Assembly (NCBI RefSeq): GCF_019343195.1
Contig: NZ_RPHB01000013.1
Span: forward strand, 1-64,000
Direction of reading: 5' to 3'
Length of the DNA stretch: 64,000 bases
Source: Arthrospiribacter ruber
GTDB taxonomy: Bacteria > Bacteroidota > Bacteroidia > Cytophagales > Cyclobacteriaceae
A model generated the notes under the pieces. The model was not told the origin of the DNA and did not search any database. It saw only the letters and a list, made by a program, of their open reading frames with translations. Positions 26,309-36,100 of the stretch are shown here, piece after piece. How positions within the stretch are numbered: the first letter of the stretch is position 1; each line of letters begins with the position of its first letter. The position numbers and the translations under genes were made by a program.

Positions 26309-26878
26309 TTAATTAACCAACTTTTTGAAGGTTTTTGGATTAGTAATAACATCATATTTAAACCCATCTGGAGGGGTTCGGAATATCCCTTTGACTACTA
26401 CAAAGTGCATGTCGCCCAATAAAAGTATTTTGTTATAGGGATCTTCATCACCAAAAAGTTTTTGTGCAAAATCCTTCGATATGAGTATATTAAATTCCTC
26501 ATCGAAAATTTCCGTATAAAGTCCAGAAACAACTTTTAACCCTGACTTTTTGAACATGTCTTTATCCATGATAACAAGTCTTCCAGTCTTGTTAATAGTA
26601 TTCATTTTAGACTCTTTTGCAGAAGTAAACTCCAAAATCTCAAAGCTGTAAGTGTCCATACTTTCAGCTTTTGCGGTTGTCGGTTTTTCCGTTAAGGGTT
26701 CTTCAGGCTTGTTTTCTTTTTTAAGTATCGCTTTTTTCCTATCTACAAACACCTCATTTTCCGGTTCGCTTAAAAAAAACATCGAGTTTAATTCTACCTG
26801 CATAGCCATTGATGCTAGGCTAATAAAAAGAAATGATGTGAAAATTAATACTTTGTAGATTTTCATCGATTTAAACAT
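26309..26878 (-). CDS. Exported protein resembling an orphan MacB periplasmic domain
   Basis: 189 residues. The signal peptide is best from the second Met (MKIYKVLIFTSFLFISLASM, ATG 26866). Residues about 35-75 are a Pro/Glu/Lys-rich linker. Residues about 105-185 resemble the core of the MacB_PCD domain of ABC permeases: FKKSGLKVVSGLYTEIFDEE, ILISKDFAQKLFGDEDPYNK, HFVVVKGIFRTPPDGFKYDV. There are no FtsX helices. It may be a periplasmic binding or sensing module split from a permease, or a decayed derivative; the intact signal peptide and linker speak for a real protein. The similarity was judged by eye. Confidence 0.6.
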   Translation of the reverse strand: MFKSMKIYKVLIFTSFLFISLASMAMQVELNSMFFLSEPENEVFVDRKKAILKKENKPEEPLTEKPTTAKAESMDTYSFEILEFTSAKESKMNTINKTGRLVIMDKDMFKKSGLKVVSGLYTEIFDEEFNILISKDFAQKLFGDEDPYNKILLLGDMHFVVVKGIFRTPPDGFKYDVITNPKTFKKLVN

Positions 26879-26880
26879 TC

Positions 26881-26912
26881 ATAGTTGGTGATAATAATTT
26901 ATCACCAACTAT
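26881..26912. promoter_or_regulatory. Perfect 14-bp inverted repeat two bases before the ATG at 26878
   Basis: ATAGTTGGTGATAA (26881-26894) and TTATCACCAACTAT (26899-26912) are exact inverse complements around TAAT. As RNA it would form a stable hairpin ending at the start codon; as DNA it is a palindromic site sharing GGTGATAA/TTATCACC with the putative regulator motif. No T tract follows, so it is not a normal terminator. Confidence 0.7.
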
Positions 26913-27028
26913 GCCAGTTTTAATATCTCCCATAGAAGACAAATTTGGGTGTTTTCTGAAAATAATTTGTCCGAAAATGTACAATTGAAACCCGATAATG
27001 GACATTTAGCCAGTTGTTGTCTTTGAGA

Positions 27029-27382
27029 TTAATCTTGGGTATTAACTTTTTTATGATGTGAAAAGAGATTTTTAGATGTATTAAGCTTTTCTGAAACAGT
27101 AGGTAAAATTTCTTTATATAATTCTGATGTTAATACATACCCCGGTTTTTCTCCTATTCTTATGATAGACCAATTTCCACCATTTGCAATAGATTTTCTA
27201 AAGTAATCAACCTCCTGATCTTTACTCAAAGTTGTTACTATTTCACTACCTGTACTTGGCTGTTCATATACTTTTACCTGCTCGAACTTAGCTTTGACCA
27301 CACTGTGCTCTTTTTTTGGCTGAAACATTTGCCCCAAATATGGAGCAACTATCAGTAAGGAAGTAATCAATAATGTTTTCAT
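27029..27382 (-). CDS. Exported bacterial SH3 domain protein
   Basis: 117 residues from ATG 27382 (MKTLLITSLLIVAPYLGQMF, a signal peptide). Residues about 30-100 form a bacterial SH3 domain: VKVYEQPSTGSEIVTTLSKD, GGNWSIIRIGEKPGYVLTSE. Such domains bind cell-wall peptides or other ligands in the periplasm. The tail is His/Lys-rich and unrecognised. A TCACCCAA half-site of the regulator motif lies about 90 bases upstream (27473-27480), and the gene is divergent from the sensor kinase. Confidence 0.8.
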   Translation of the reverse strand: MKTLLITSLLIVAPYLGQMFQPKKEHSVVKAKFEQVKVYEQPSTGSEIVTTLSKDQEVDYFRKSIANGGNWSIIRIGEKPGYVLTSELYKEILPTVSEKLNTSKNLFSHHKKVNTQD

Positions 27383-27611
27383 GACTTGTTTTATTAAGTA
27401 ATTGGTTTTAGTAATCAGTGTGAAATTATATTTCATTTATACCTTAAACTAACCCCACTTCATGGTAAAGTTTCACCCAATATTTGACCCATTTTAAGGT
27501 AGCAGAGTATTAAAAGTGACCCTGGTAAAAGTAAAATCCTTGGGCTTTTAATCTACACATAAATAGCTTAATTTTTTATGGCATAGTCTTTCCAATTGAC
27601 CGGATTATAAT

Positions 27612-27626
27612 CCCCCCATTTGGGGG
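27612..27626. promoter_or_regulatory. CCC/GGG palindrome, candidate LuxR regulator site 2
   Basis: CCCCCCATTTGGGGG lies 34 bases before the kinase ATG at 27661. Read on the other strand it is TCTCCCCCAAATGGGGGGA, closely matching sites at 31652 and 36440. It could bind the response regulator encoded at 30963 and control the kinase gene. Confidence 0.5.
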
Positions 27627-27660
27627 AGAAACCTGAAGTTGGTTTTTGCTTAATTTGCCT

Positions 27661-30600
27661 ATGTATTTTCTCGGTCTCAGGATTTTGCTTTTCCTATTGT
27701 CCTTTTTTATTCTGTTGATAGTCCCTGTCAACGAAACTTTTGGGCAATTTAATTTGTCCAAACCACTGATACAGGTGGGACAAGACCAGGGATTTTTTGC
27801 AAAGTATATAAATCATATATCAGAGGATAAGGATGGGAATATCTTGTTGGGTACTTATGGATCGGATATTTATACTTACAATGGTCTGAATTTTGAAGTT
27901 TTTGGTAGTGGTCTGAATGGCCAAAATGCGATTTCCTTTTTAGAACATGACAATAAATATTTTTTGGCATCTGACAAGCAGCTTATAGAAAAGAGAAGTC
28001 TTGAAAGTGAAAATATTATTGTTTTTGAAAGTGAAACATATATAAAGCTTCATTCCAACGAATCCGAATATTTTGTGTTTAGCAGTGGGAATAAGCTGTT
28101 CTTCTACACTTCTGATAGCTCAATGTTAGTTGGGGAATTCTTTGGTTCAGAAATCACCGAAGTATTATCGCTGGGAACTAAAAGGTTCCTGATCTTGACA
28201 GCAGGAGGAGACCTTTTTTATTTTGATGAATTATCCGATAACACAGTTAAAATAAGTCAAAAAGTATATGGAATAATAGCTTCCGAACAAGATGTTTTCG
28301 TAATTTTCAACCATTCTGTTTATGAATTTGACCTTCAGGAAATCAACCTTGGAAAAAAAATAAACGATTCCGGATTTTCCAAAGTAACTTCCTGGACGAA
28401 AGGGAAACACCAAGCTTGGGTATATGCGGAAAACGCGCTGTTCAAAGTAAATAAAAGTGGAATTGAAAAGATAGATTATTCTCCAAATAACCTTAGTTTG
28501 GATATTTCCAGTTTGAAGGAGTCTTGGGATGGGACACTTTGGATAGGAACTTTCGGTCAGGGACTTTTTAAGCTTTATGATAGCCAAATCCAAAAACTTA
28601 AATACCATAATAATGAAATTGGTAATATCAATTCATTATTTGTTAATCCAGGTACTGAAGAACTGGTAATCGCCAGTAACCAGGGATTATTTATAAATAA
28701 AAAAGGTAACCTTGAAAAACTCTCTTTGCCAAGTGGTGGATATCATTTTGCAGTGACATTTTCTGACAATGAAATTCTTGTTGCAGGGGAAGGTTACCTG
28801 CTTTTGGTAAACACAACTTCAAAAAAAAATACAGTCATTCAACATCCTTTATTTTTTGACAATGATATAAACGTTTTGTTAAAAACGGAAAACAAACTTT
28901 TTGTAGGTACAAGCCAAGGTTTGTTTGCTTTTGGTATTGACTTGAAATATAAATATGAAGTGTTTTCAGAGGCTGGGAAAAAACTCACCAATATCACCCA
29001 ATTGGAAATCCTTGAAAATGATGTTTTAGCCGGAATTGATTCAGGACGATTGATCAGAATAGAAGGAAATATGGCCAATGAAGTAGATTTGAACCTTAAA
29101 GGGTTTAATGTTATGGTTGTTAAGGCTTTTAGGAAAGATTTGCTTTGGATTGGAGGAAATGAAGGTACAGCATTTTCATTTGATTTAAAAAGCAACGAAA
29201 TAGTTGAAAAGATTAAATCAGAAAGGGCAAGAAATGTATTCTCCTTAATAGTCTTCAGTAAGGATGATATTATTCTAGGGACTGATAGGGGACTTGAAAG
29301 ACATTTCCATGGCAAGACCCTTTACTATGATGACCGAATTGGCCATGTGGAATCAAATTTAAACACCCTGGTCAGTATTAAACAAGAACAGTACGTGGCA
29401 TTTGGTTCAGGTGAAGGACTTTTTTTGATTGACTTGGATTACAAAACGAAATTACGACAGCCTCCAAGAATTAATAAATTAATTCTAAACGGGGAAGAAA
29501 TTCATGATTTTGAAAATGGAATTAAGCTACCCTACAGGCCGCAGGTATTTTTTTTTCAGGCGGTTCTCAACGACTTTGTAAATGGAAAGGATACAAGAAT
29601 TGATTATAGGCTAGTTGGTTTTAGTCAGGATTGGATAGGGACAGAAATAATGACCGGGGTACAGTTTTCAAATTTACCCCCTGGAGAATATGGTATAGAA
29701 CTTAAGGTGTCTCACTTTCAGGGAGATGTTCAGTTTTATAAGTTGCCCCTTAAAATTTTTGTTGAAAAGCCAATTTGGATGGAACTGTGGTTTTTGATAT
29801 CTGGATATTTACTTTTTTTCTTTTTGGTAGCTTTTGGTTATATGTGGTTTCAGAGGAAAAATATCAGGGAAAATGAAAAATTAAGGAAGCTAGTTTCAAA
29901 GAGAACTAAGGAAATACAGAAAATCAATATAGGGCTGGAACTGACTGTGAAATCCAGAACCAAGGAACTGAATTTGAAAAATCAGGCTTTGGAACAATCC
30001 ATGAAAAGGATGGAAAGGATGCTTGCTTTTGTAAATCAGATTTCTTCCAATTCCAGGGACATTTTTTGTCTGACAGATTCAGAAGGAAAGGTACTTTTGA
30101 TATCCAAAGGAGTTGAAAAAATCATCGGTCAAAAAGTAAAGAATATTTCAGGACAATCATTCGATTCAATTTTTTGCACAGATATATTTAATAAAAGGAA
30201 ATCAATTCTTTCAGTTCCTGAATACTTTAAGATTGTTTCAAATAAAGGGGAAGAAATGACATTTGAAGTACTTTTTAAAGAGATTAACAGGAATAAAGAG
30301 AATGATGACATAGGATATGTTGTAAACATCAGGGATGTTACTGAAAGAGAGACTTTAAAGGAACAAATACAGAGTATTTATAAAAATATCCACAGAGATT
30401 TTCATGATGAAGTTGGAAACAAAATAGCAAGAATAATTGCTTTGGTAAGTGTTCTTAGAATTCAATCCCAATCGATAGAAATTTTGTCTGCCACAATTGA
30501 TAAAATCGAAGTTTCAGCGAAAAGTCTTTTCAATGATACAAGAGATTTTATCTGGTCCCTTGATAAAAACAATAACAACCTGCAATCACTTGGACTACAG

Positions 30601-30954
30601 CTCCGGGATTTTGGCGTACAATTGTTTGAAGGATCAAAGTTTGAGTTCCAGTTTCATTCGAACTGTTTGAATGAAATTTTATTGCCCCCTAACATTGTAA
30701 GGGATATTATGCTCATTATTAAGGAATTGTTAACCAATGTACTTAAGCACTCTTCCGGAAATAAGTGTGTTTTATTATTCCTTCAGAAAGAGGGGAAAAT
30801 TATTTTTCTGGTAAAAGATAATGGCTCAGGGATGAAAAGCAATAACAAGGGCAATGGATTGAAAAACTTATTTTTCAGAGCAGAAAGATGTAAGGGGGAA
30901 TTGATATTCAAAACCAAAAAGGGTACCCTTATTGGTGTGAGAATAACATTGTAA
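27661..30954 (+). CDS. Sensor histidine kinase with periplasmic propeller, PAS and HisKA_3-type domain
   Basis: 1097 residues from ATG 27661; a TTG at 27646 is also in frame. Signal peptide/helix about 1-28, then a two-component-regulator propeller to about 600 with repeats such as LKESWDGTLWIGTFGQGLFK and LLKTENKLFVGTSQGLF, a Y_Y_Y-type domain (about 610-700), one membrane helix (about 706-728), a coiled coil, a PAS domain (about 790-895), the phosphoacceptor segment HRDFHDEVGNKIARI (His about 915), and HATPase_c (KELLTNVLKHSS, VKDNGSGMKSNNKGNGLKNL). Kinases of this design sense polysaccharide fragments or related ligands. There is no fused regulator; the separate LuxR regulator gene is convergent 8 bases away. 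Confidence 0.93.
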   Translation: MYFLGLRILLFLLSFFILLIVPVNETFGQFNLSKPLIQVGQDQGFFAKYINHISEDKDGNILLGTYGSDIYTYNGLNFEVFGSGLNGQNAISFLEHDNKYFLASDKQLIEKRSLESENIIVFESETYIKLHSNESEYFVFSSGNKLFFYTSDSSMLVGEFFGSEITEVLSLGTKRFLILTAGGDLFYFDELSDNTVKISQKVYGIIASEQDVFVIFNHSVYEFDLQEINLGKKINDSGFSKVTSWTKGKHQAWVYAENALFKVNKSGIEKIDYSPNNLSLDISSLKESWDGTLWIGTFGQGLFKLYDSQIQKLKYHNNEIGNINSLFVNPGTEELVIASNQGLFINKKGNLEKLSLPSGGYHFAVTFSDNEILVAGEGYLLLVNTTSKKNTVIQHPLFFDNDINVLLKTENKLFVGTSQGLFAFGIDLKYKYEVFSEAGKKLTNITQLEILENDVLAGIDSGRLIRIEGNMANEVDLNLKGFNVMVVKAFRKDLLWIGGNEGTAFSFDLKSNEIVEKIKSERARNVFSLIVFSKDDIILGTDRGLERHFHGKTLYYDDRIGHVESNLNTLVSIKQEQYVAFGSGEGLFLIDLDYKTKLRQPPRINKLILNGEEIHDFENGIKLPYRPQVFFFQAVLNDFVNGKDTRIDYRLVGFSQDWIGTEIMTGVQFSNLPPGEYGIELKVSHFQGDVQFYKLPLKIFVEKPIWMELWFLISGYLLFFFLVAFGYMWFQRKNIRENEKLRKLVSKRTKEIQKINIGLELTVKSRTKELNLKNQALEQSMKRMERMLAFVNQISSNSRDIFCLTDSEGKVLLISKGVEKIIGQKVKNISGQSFDSIFCTDIFNKRKSILSVPEYFKIVSNKGEEMTFEVLFKEINRNKENDDIGYVVNIRDVTERETLKEQIQSIYKNIHRDFHDEVGNKIARIIALVSVLRIQSQSIEILSATIDKIEVSAKSLFNDTRDFIWSLDKNNNNLQSLGLQLRDFGVQLFEGSKFEFQFHSNCLNEILLPPNIVRDIMLIIKELLTNVLKHSSGNKCVLLFLQKEGKIIFLVKDNGSGMKSNNKGNGLKNLFFRAERCKGELIFKTKKGTLIGVRITL

Positions 30955-30962
30955 GCCCACCA

Positions 30963-31592
30963 TTAAATATATTTTTTTGACTTCGCAGTCTCTATAGCCT
31001 CTGCTTTGGAATTGACTTCTAATTTCGAATAAATATTCTTGATATGGGTTTTGGAAGTTTCCTTTGATATGAATAACTGGTCTGCGATCTGTGTATATGA
31101 CTTGCCCTCGGCAATAAGCCTCAGTACGTCTTTTTCTCTTTCAGATAAAGGAGAATTAGGATTGCTGTGAAAATTATTGATAACCATTCTGGCAACCTTG
31201 GAACTCATCGGTGCTCCTCCTTTTACAAGTTCGTCCAGAGACTGAATAAGTTCAATGTAATTTGAGCTCTTTGTTATGTATCCGGATGCCCCGGCCCTAA
31301 GTGCGTCGAAGACCAACTCGGCATCATCGTGAACAGAAATCATGACTACTTCTATATAGGGGTTTTTCGATTTAAGATACTTAACTCCATCAATACCTGA
31401 CATCCCGCTAAATAAATTGATATCCATCAACACTATGTCAGGTTTGTCCTTGTTCAAAAAGGGGAAAGCCTGTTCACAGTTTTCGTAGGAGTTTACAAAG
31501 TGATACCTGTCAACAGATTTGATGATTAGCTTATAGCATTCTCGTAGTTCGTAATCATCTTCAATAATTACAATCCTTTTGTGAAAATTCAT
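30963..31592 (-). CDS. NarL/LuxR-family response regulator
   Basis: 209 residues. Receiver domain 1-125 with the acidic pair EDD (11-13), phosphoacceptor Asp57 (DIVLMDINLF) and the Lys in TKSSNY; LuxR-type helix-turn-helix about 145-205 (SPLSEREKDVLRLIAEGKSY, ADQLFISKETSKTHIKNIYS). It is the evident partner of the convergent kinase. A CCC/GGG palindrome lies 60 bases upstream of its start, and related sites precede the kinase and susC, so it probably controls this whole block, including itself. Confidence 0.94.
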   Translation of the reverse strand: MNFHKRIVIIEDDYELRECYKLIIKSVDRYHFVNSYENCEQAFPFLNKDKPDIVLMDINLFSGMSGIDGVKYLKSKNPYIEVVMISVHDDAELVFDALRAGASGYITKSSNYIELIQSLDELVKGGAPMSSKVARMVINNFHSNPNSPLSEREKDVLRLIAEGKSYTQIADQLFISKETSKTHIKNIYSKLEVNSKAEAIETAKSKKYI

Positions 31593-31651
31593 AATTTAGA
31601 GGGTATAGGATTAAGCTTACTCTTTATACTCCATCAAATTAGTAAAAGTTA

Positions 31652-31668
31652 TCACCCAAAATGGGGGA
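31652..31668. promoter_or_regulatory. CCC/GGG palindrome, candidate LuxR regulator site 3
   Basis: TCACCCAAAATGGGGGA, 60 bases upstream of the response regulator ATG. Read toward that gene it is TCCCCCATTTTGGGTGATAA, followed 13 bases after GGG by TAATTTG, which resembles the Bacteroidota -7 element (TAnnTTTG). It is consistent with autoregulation. Confidence 0.5.
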
Positions 31669-31680
31669 TTTTGGAAAAAA

Positions 31681-31709
31681 AAAGAGGCCATTAAAAATGA
31701 CCTCATTTT
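31681..31709 (-). terminator. Terminator after susD-like gene
   Basis: GAGGCCATT (31684-31692) and AATGACCTC (31696-31704) form a stem with one G-T pair around AAA. Read on the minus strand the stem is followed by a T run. It lies 22 bases past the SusD stop and should end the SusC/SusD transcript before the response regulator gene. Confidence 0.75.
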
Positions 31710-31731
31710 TGTTTTCATTAAATCAAATATC

Positions 31732-33183
31732 TTAGTTATTCGGGGTCATCTGACTGTTGGTAAGTAATTCTACTGCAGAAATCGGCCAGATATAGTTGGG
31801 AGAAGATGGGGGGACAGGCTGGATATTTTCTTTTCCCGGTATGGTGCTCAATGTTCTTTGCAAATCAAAGTTCCTTAAACCCTCTCCGATAAATTCGAGT
31901 CTTCTTTCCAATAAAATAGCTTCTACAAAACTATTTTGAGATGAAAATTGGGTATATGCTCCGCTCGGGTTTGATCTGGTTCTAACTGAATTCAGCAATG
32001 ACAGGGCTCTGGATTCATCTCCTCCGGATCTTACCAAAGCTTCGGAAAGGTTGAGCAAGACTTCTGCATACCGGATGATGGGTGCATAATCAAGGTGTTG
32101 GGGACCTCTTGGGAACTTGTTTAGATAAATAAACCCGTTACTGGTATTTTCAAACATCCATTCTGCCCTAGCATCTTGATTCGGATCAAATACTGATAAA
32201 GTGAAAATACCATTGCTCATATTCAAGGAATAATCTCCATTGCCCCTTGGTCCAGGGTTGTAATAACTTCCCAATCCATTTTGAGTTCCCGGAAGCGCCA
32301 TTTCAGTGAAGGGGGCAGAAAATATATTCTCTGTACTGGTATATGGAGGGGTAAAAACATCTGAAATATTTTCCTGTAACATATGCGGAACTCCATTGCC
32401 GGAAGAATAAGGAGCCGATTGGCTAACTATTTTATCGGCTTCTACAATGACATTTTCATATTGTCCCATAGCAAGGTAAACCCTGGTCTTTAAAGCAATT
32501 GCAGTATTTTTATGGGCAAGAGTAGTGTTTTTCAATGCAGACCCATTAGTGGTGTTTAAGTTTTGCTCTGCAAAATTCAAATCATTTATAATTTGAGAGT
32601 ATACTTCTGCGACCGTACTTCTGGCCAAGGAATTGTTAGTATCATCCAGCTCAGGTTGGATTCTTAATGGCAACCCCGGGTGGTTGCCATTATTGTCGGC
32701 ATATGGACGGGCATAGAGCTGCAGTAGTGAGAAATAGGCCAAACCTCTAAGAAACCTTGCATGGGCCTGGTATTCTTGTACTTTTTCCTGGCCGCCAATT
32801 TTATCAGCGTTTTTCTCTACACCATCCATAAAAATGTTAGCCCTATTGATGAGTAAATAAGCTACTGACCATAAGTTCTGAACCTCATTGGTCGTTGATA
32901 CCAGCGTGTGCTGCCAAGTAGAAAGTCCGGTAACCCCATTGGTGGTTCTATTAATGAAATCTTCCGCCCTTATGTCATTGTATATCATGTACCTACTTCC
33001 ATAAAACTGTCCTGTTATTAAAGTCGCATAAAGACCGTTTAGCAATTGATCAGCTTTTTCCGGACTGTCAAAAACCACTGCCTCGGAGAAGGTAGTCCTG
33101 GGGATTGGATTTAATAGATCATCATTACAAGCTGACACCATAATCAATGCAGCCATCACAATACTTCTAAATATATTTTTCAT
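31732..33183 (-). CDS. SusD/RagB-family outer-membrane lipoprotein
   Basis: 483 residues; lipoprotein signal MKNIFRSIVMAALIMVSACN with the lipid Cys at about 19. The SusD-like N-terminal domain (LLNPIPRTTFSEAVVFDSPE, QLLNGLYATLITGQFYG) and the TPR-like helices (ARFLRGLAYFSLLQLYARPY) are present. C-terminal RYAEVLLNLSEALVRSGGD and ILLERRLEFIGEGLRNFDLQ are classic. It works with the SusC-type porin to capture an oligosaccharide or other ligand at the cell surface. It starts 11 bases after the SusC stop. The binding specificity cannot be read from sequence. Confidence 0.95.
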   Translation of the reverse strand: MKNIFRSIVMAALIMVSACNDDLLNPIPRTTFSEAVVFDSPEKADQLLNGLYATLITGQFYGSRYMIYNDIRAEDFINRTTNGVTGLSTWQHTLVSTTNEVQNLWSVAYLLINRANIFMDGVEKNADKIGGQEKVQEYQAHARFLRGLAYFSLLQLYARPYADNNGNHPGLPLRIQPELDDTNNSLARSTVAEVYSQIINDLNFAEQNLNTTNGSALKNTTLAHKNTAIALKTRVYLAMGQYENVIVEADKIVSQSAPYSSGNGVPHMLQENISDVFTPPYTSTENIFSAPFTEMALPGTQNGLGSYYNPGPRGNGDYSLNMSNGIFTLSVFDPNQDARAEWMFENTSNGFIYLNKFPRGPQHLDYAPIIRYAEVLLNLSEALVRSGGDESRALSLLNSVRTRSNPSGAYTQFSSQNSFVEAILLERRLEFIGEGLRNFDLQRTLSTIPGKENIQPVPPSSPNYIWPISAVELLTNSQMTPNN

Positions 33184-33194
33184 GTTTAAATGCT

Positions 33195-36100
33195 TTAGAT
33201 TCCGATGTTGATACCAAGTGTGAATGTCCTGGCCTGACCAAGTGAGTTCCGATCAACCCCAGCAGCTGTTGGACTGTTGCCATTTGTAGAGATCTCTGGG
33301 TCAGATCCTGTATATCCAGTAAATAGGAATGCATTTTGTACCTGCCCGTACAATCTTGCATTGGATATTTTGAGCTTTTGGACAAGATGATTTGGAAGTG
33401 AATATCCTAACATTAAATTTCTTACTCGAACAAAATCTCCTTTCTCAACATTTTCAGAAATAGGGAAAGCGCTACCGTTTGAAATATTGTCCGTATAAAC
33501 TACCCTAGGTATGCTTCCAGAAGTATTGTCCGGAGTCCAACGGTCCAAAACATCCCTGTGATTGTTCCAGAACCTCATATCTCTCAATCCAGCTTTTGTG
33601 CCGTTGTATATATAATTTCCGCCAGAAAACTGTACAAATATGCCTAAGTCAAAATTTTTGTACCTGAATGTATTATCAATCCCTCCGAACCAAGTTGGAA
33701 GCACAGGTCCCATGATTACTCCGTCTGCATTCTGTGTAGGTTGTGAAGTAGGCTGTCCATCAAGAGTAGTCCATCCTGATCCCAAATGTTCATATTGCAC
33801 AAGTGTTTCTTCACCCCCAGGACCTCTTTTTACAAAAATCCTTCTTCCGTTTTCAGGATTGACACCCCTTGTTTCTACTACATAAAGACTACCTACAGAA
33901 TAACCGACTTTTGTAATATTTACTGTCTCTAAAGCAGTAGCAGTCAAAATTTGAGAATCCTCAGACTCCAACGCTGTTACTTCATTCCTTAAGGTTGAAA
34001 AATTTAAGTTTATGTCCCATGAAAAGTTTCGGTTTTGAATAGCTTTATACGTCACTGCCATTTCAATTCCTCTATTAAGCATTGACCCTATATTGGTATC
34101 GATAGATCCACTGCCTGTCATGTTAGTAGTTGAGCCTGGGACTCCTTTGGAAGGGGCCTGCGGTACTGGAAGAATCAGTCCATCTACTAGATTGTTGTAC
34201 CATGTAACTTCTCCTTCAATCTTGTTATTCAAGAGGGCGAAATTGACTCCAAGGTCAGTCTTTTTGCTCGTTTCCCAAGTCAAGTTTGGATTGCTTGGCT
34301 GGGTGTAAAGTATTGTCGGCTCTGGACCATAAAGACCAGTACCGTAAAGACCCAAAGAAGCAAAATTGTTTACCCCGTTATTTCCAACGAGTCCATGACT
34401 TGCTCTTAACCTAAAGTAATTGATGGAAGAGGATAGCTTACTGCTTTTCCAAAATGATTCCTCCGAAAGAATGTATCCACCCGATACTCCCCAAAAGTTC
34501 CCAAATTTATTGCCTGCAGCAAAAGCAGAAAATCCATCTCTTCTTGCATTGAAGCTCAGTAGGTATTTGCCGGAAAAGTTAAAATTTGCCCTTGCAAAAA
34601 ATGAAGTGAGATAGTTTTCTGTCTGCAGATTTCCCAAAGGGATAATGGTAGTGAAGTTTCCTTGATAGGAATCAAAGAAATCATCGGCAATAACTGTCCT
34701 TCTTGCCCCCCATCTTTCATCCTGGGTGTATTGTTGTTCATTCCCAATCAGAAAATTAGCATCCACCAAGTCACCAAAACCGGCATTGTAAGTCAAAGTA
34801 TTTTGAAGGTTCCACCTGTTGAGTGTCCTGAACAGGTTGTCTGCCTGCCCTCCATTGCTAAATCCATCTCCATGAAGTTTGGAATAGAAAGTCTGGTCTT
34901 CAATACTCAGTCTATCAATTCCATAGGTTGTTCTGTAGTTTAAACCTTCAGCCAATTTGACATCACCATAAATGGATCCCATTAAATGGCTGTTGACTGA
35001 AGACATTCTGTTTAAGTCCAGAATTGGAGCAGGGTTGGTGAATCCTGATTGAACAGTATTATTTCCCTGACCAAGCTGGTTGTTAGGACTTATGTTGTAG
35101 CTTCCATCATTTAGGAAAACAGGAACATTTGGTGCACTTATTAATGGCAACCTTGCCAAACCAGATGTGTTAAATGCCTGACCGGGCAGAGACCCTGTAT
35201 TTGGAGCTTGGTTGACTGAGTTAGTATAGTTCATTGTTGCACCTACAGAAAAGCGATCAAAAACTTTGTGATCAATATTTAACCTTCCACTGATCCTTTC
35301 AAAATCATTTCTTTTTAAGATTCCCTCTTGTTTGGTATAACCAGTGGAGAAATAATAATTGGTGCGGGCGTTACCACCTGAAATTCCTAAATTATGATTA
35401 TGAGCAATGCCATTACGCATAACCACATCGTACCAGTTGGTATCTACTGGCCTGTTGTTGTTGTCTAAATATGGAAAAAAGGCTTTTTCCTGACCGGCAT
35501 TTTCCCTTGCTTCATTTTTTATCAACATATACTCCTCAGCATTCAGGAGATCAAACAACCTGACTGGTTCAGTCCTCCCAACCCAGGAATCAAACGTAAC
35601 TTTTGATGCACCTTGATCCCCTCTTTTAGTGGTGATTAATATGACTCCATTAGATGCTCTGGACCCATAAATTGCCGCAGCAGCAGCATCTTTAAGTACT
35701 TCTACCGAAAGGATATCTGCAGGGTTGATATTACCCAATGGGTTGTTCGCAGCAGAGTTAAAAGATAATCCTGCGCCGGTTCCTACTGCATCGCTATCTG
35801 TGTAAGTAGGAACTCCATCAATTACAATCAGAGGATACGAACTTAAACTAAGAGAATTGACACCCCTTACCCGTATGACTGGAGGGTTGTTCAATACACC
35901 GTTTGGGGTAAGGATGTTTACTCCTGCTACTCTACCTTGAAGGGCCTGGTCAAAACTCTGTACGGGTGCGTTGATAATTTTTTCTCCCGAGACGGAACTT
36001 ATAGCCCCGGTTATGGATCTTTTGGATTGAGCTCCGTATCCTACTACCAAAACTTCTCCAAGCGTTTCGGTATCAGGGTCAAGAATTACTTCAAGGAAAT

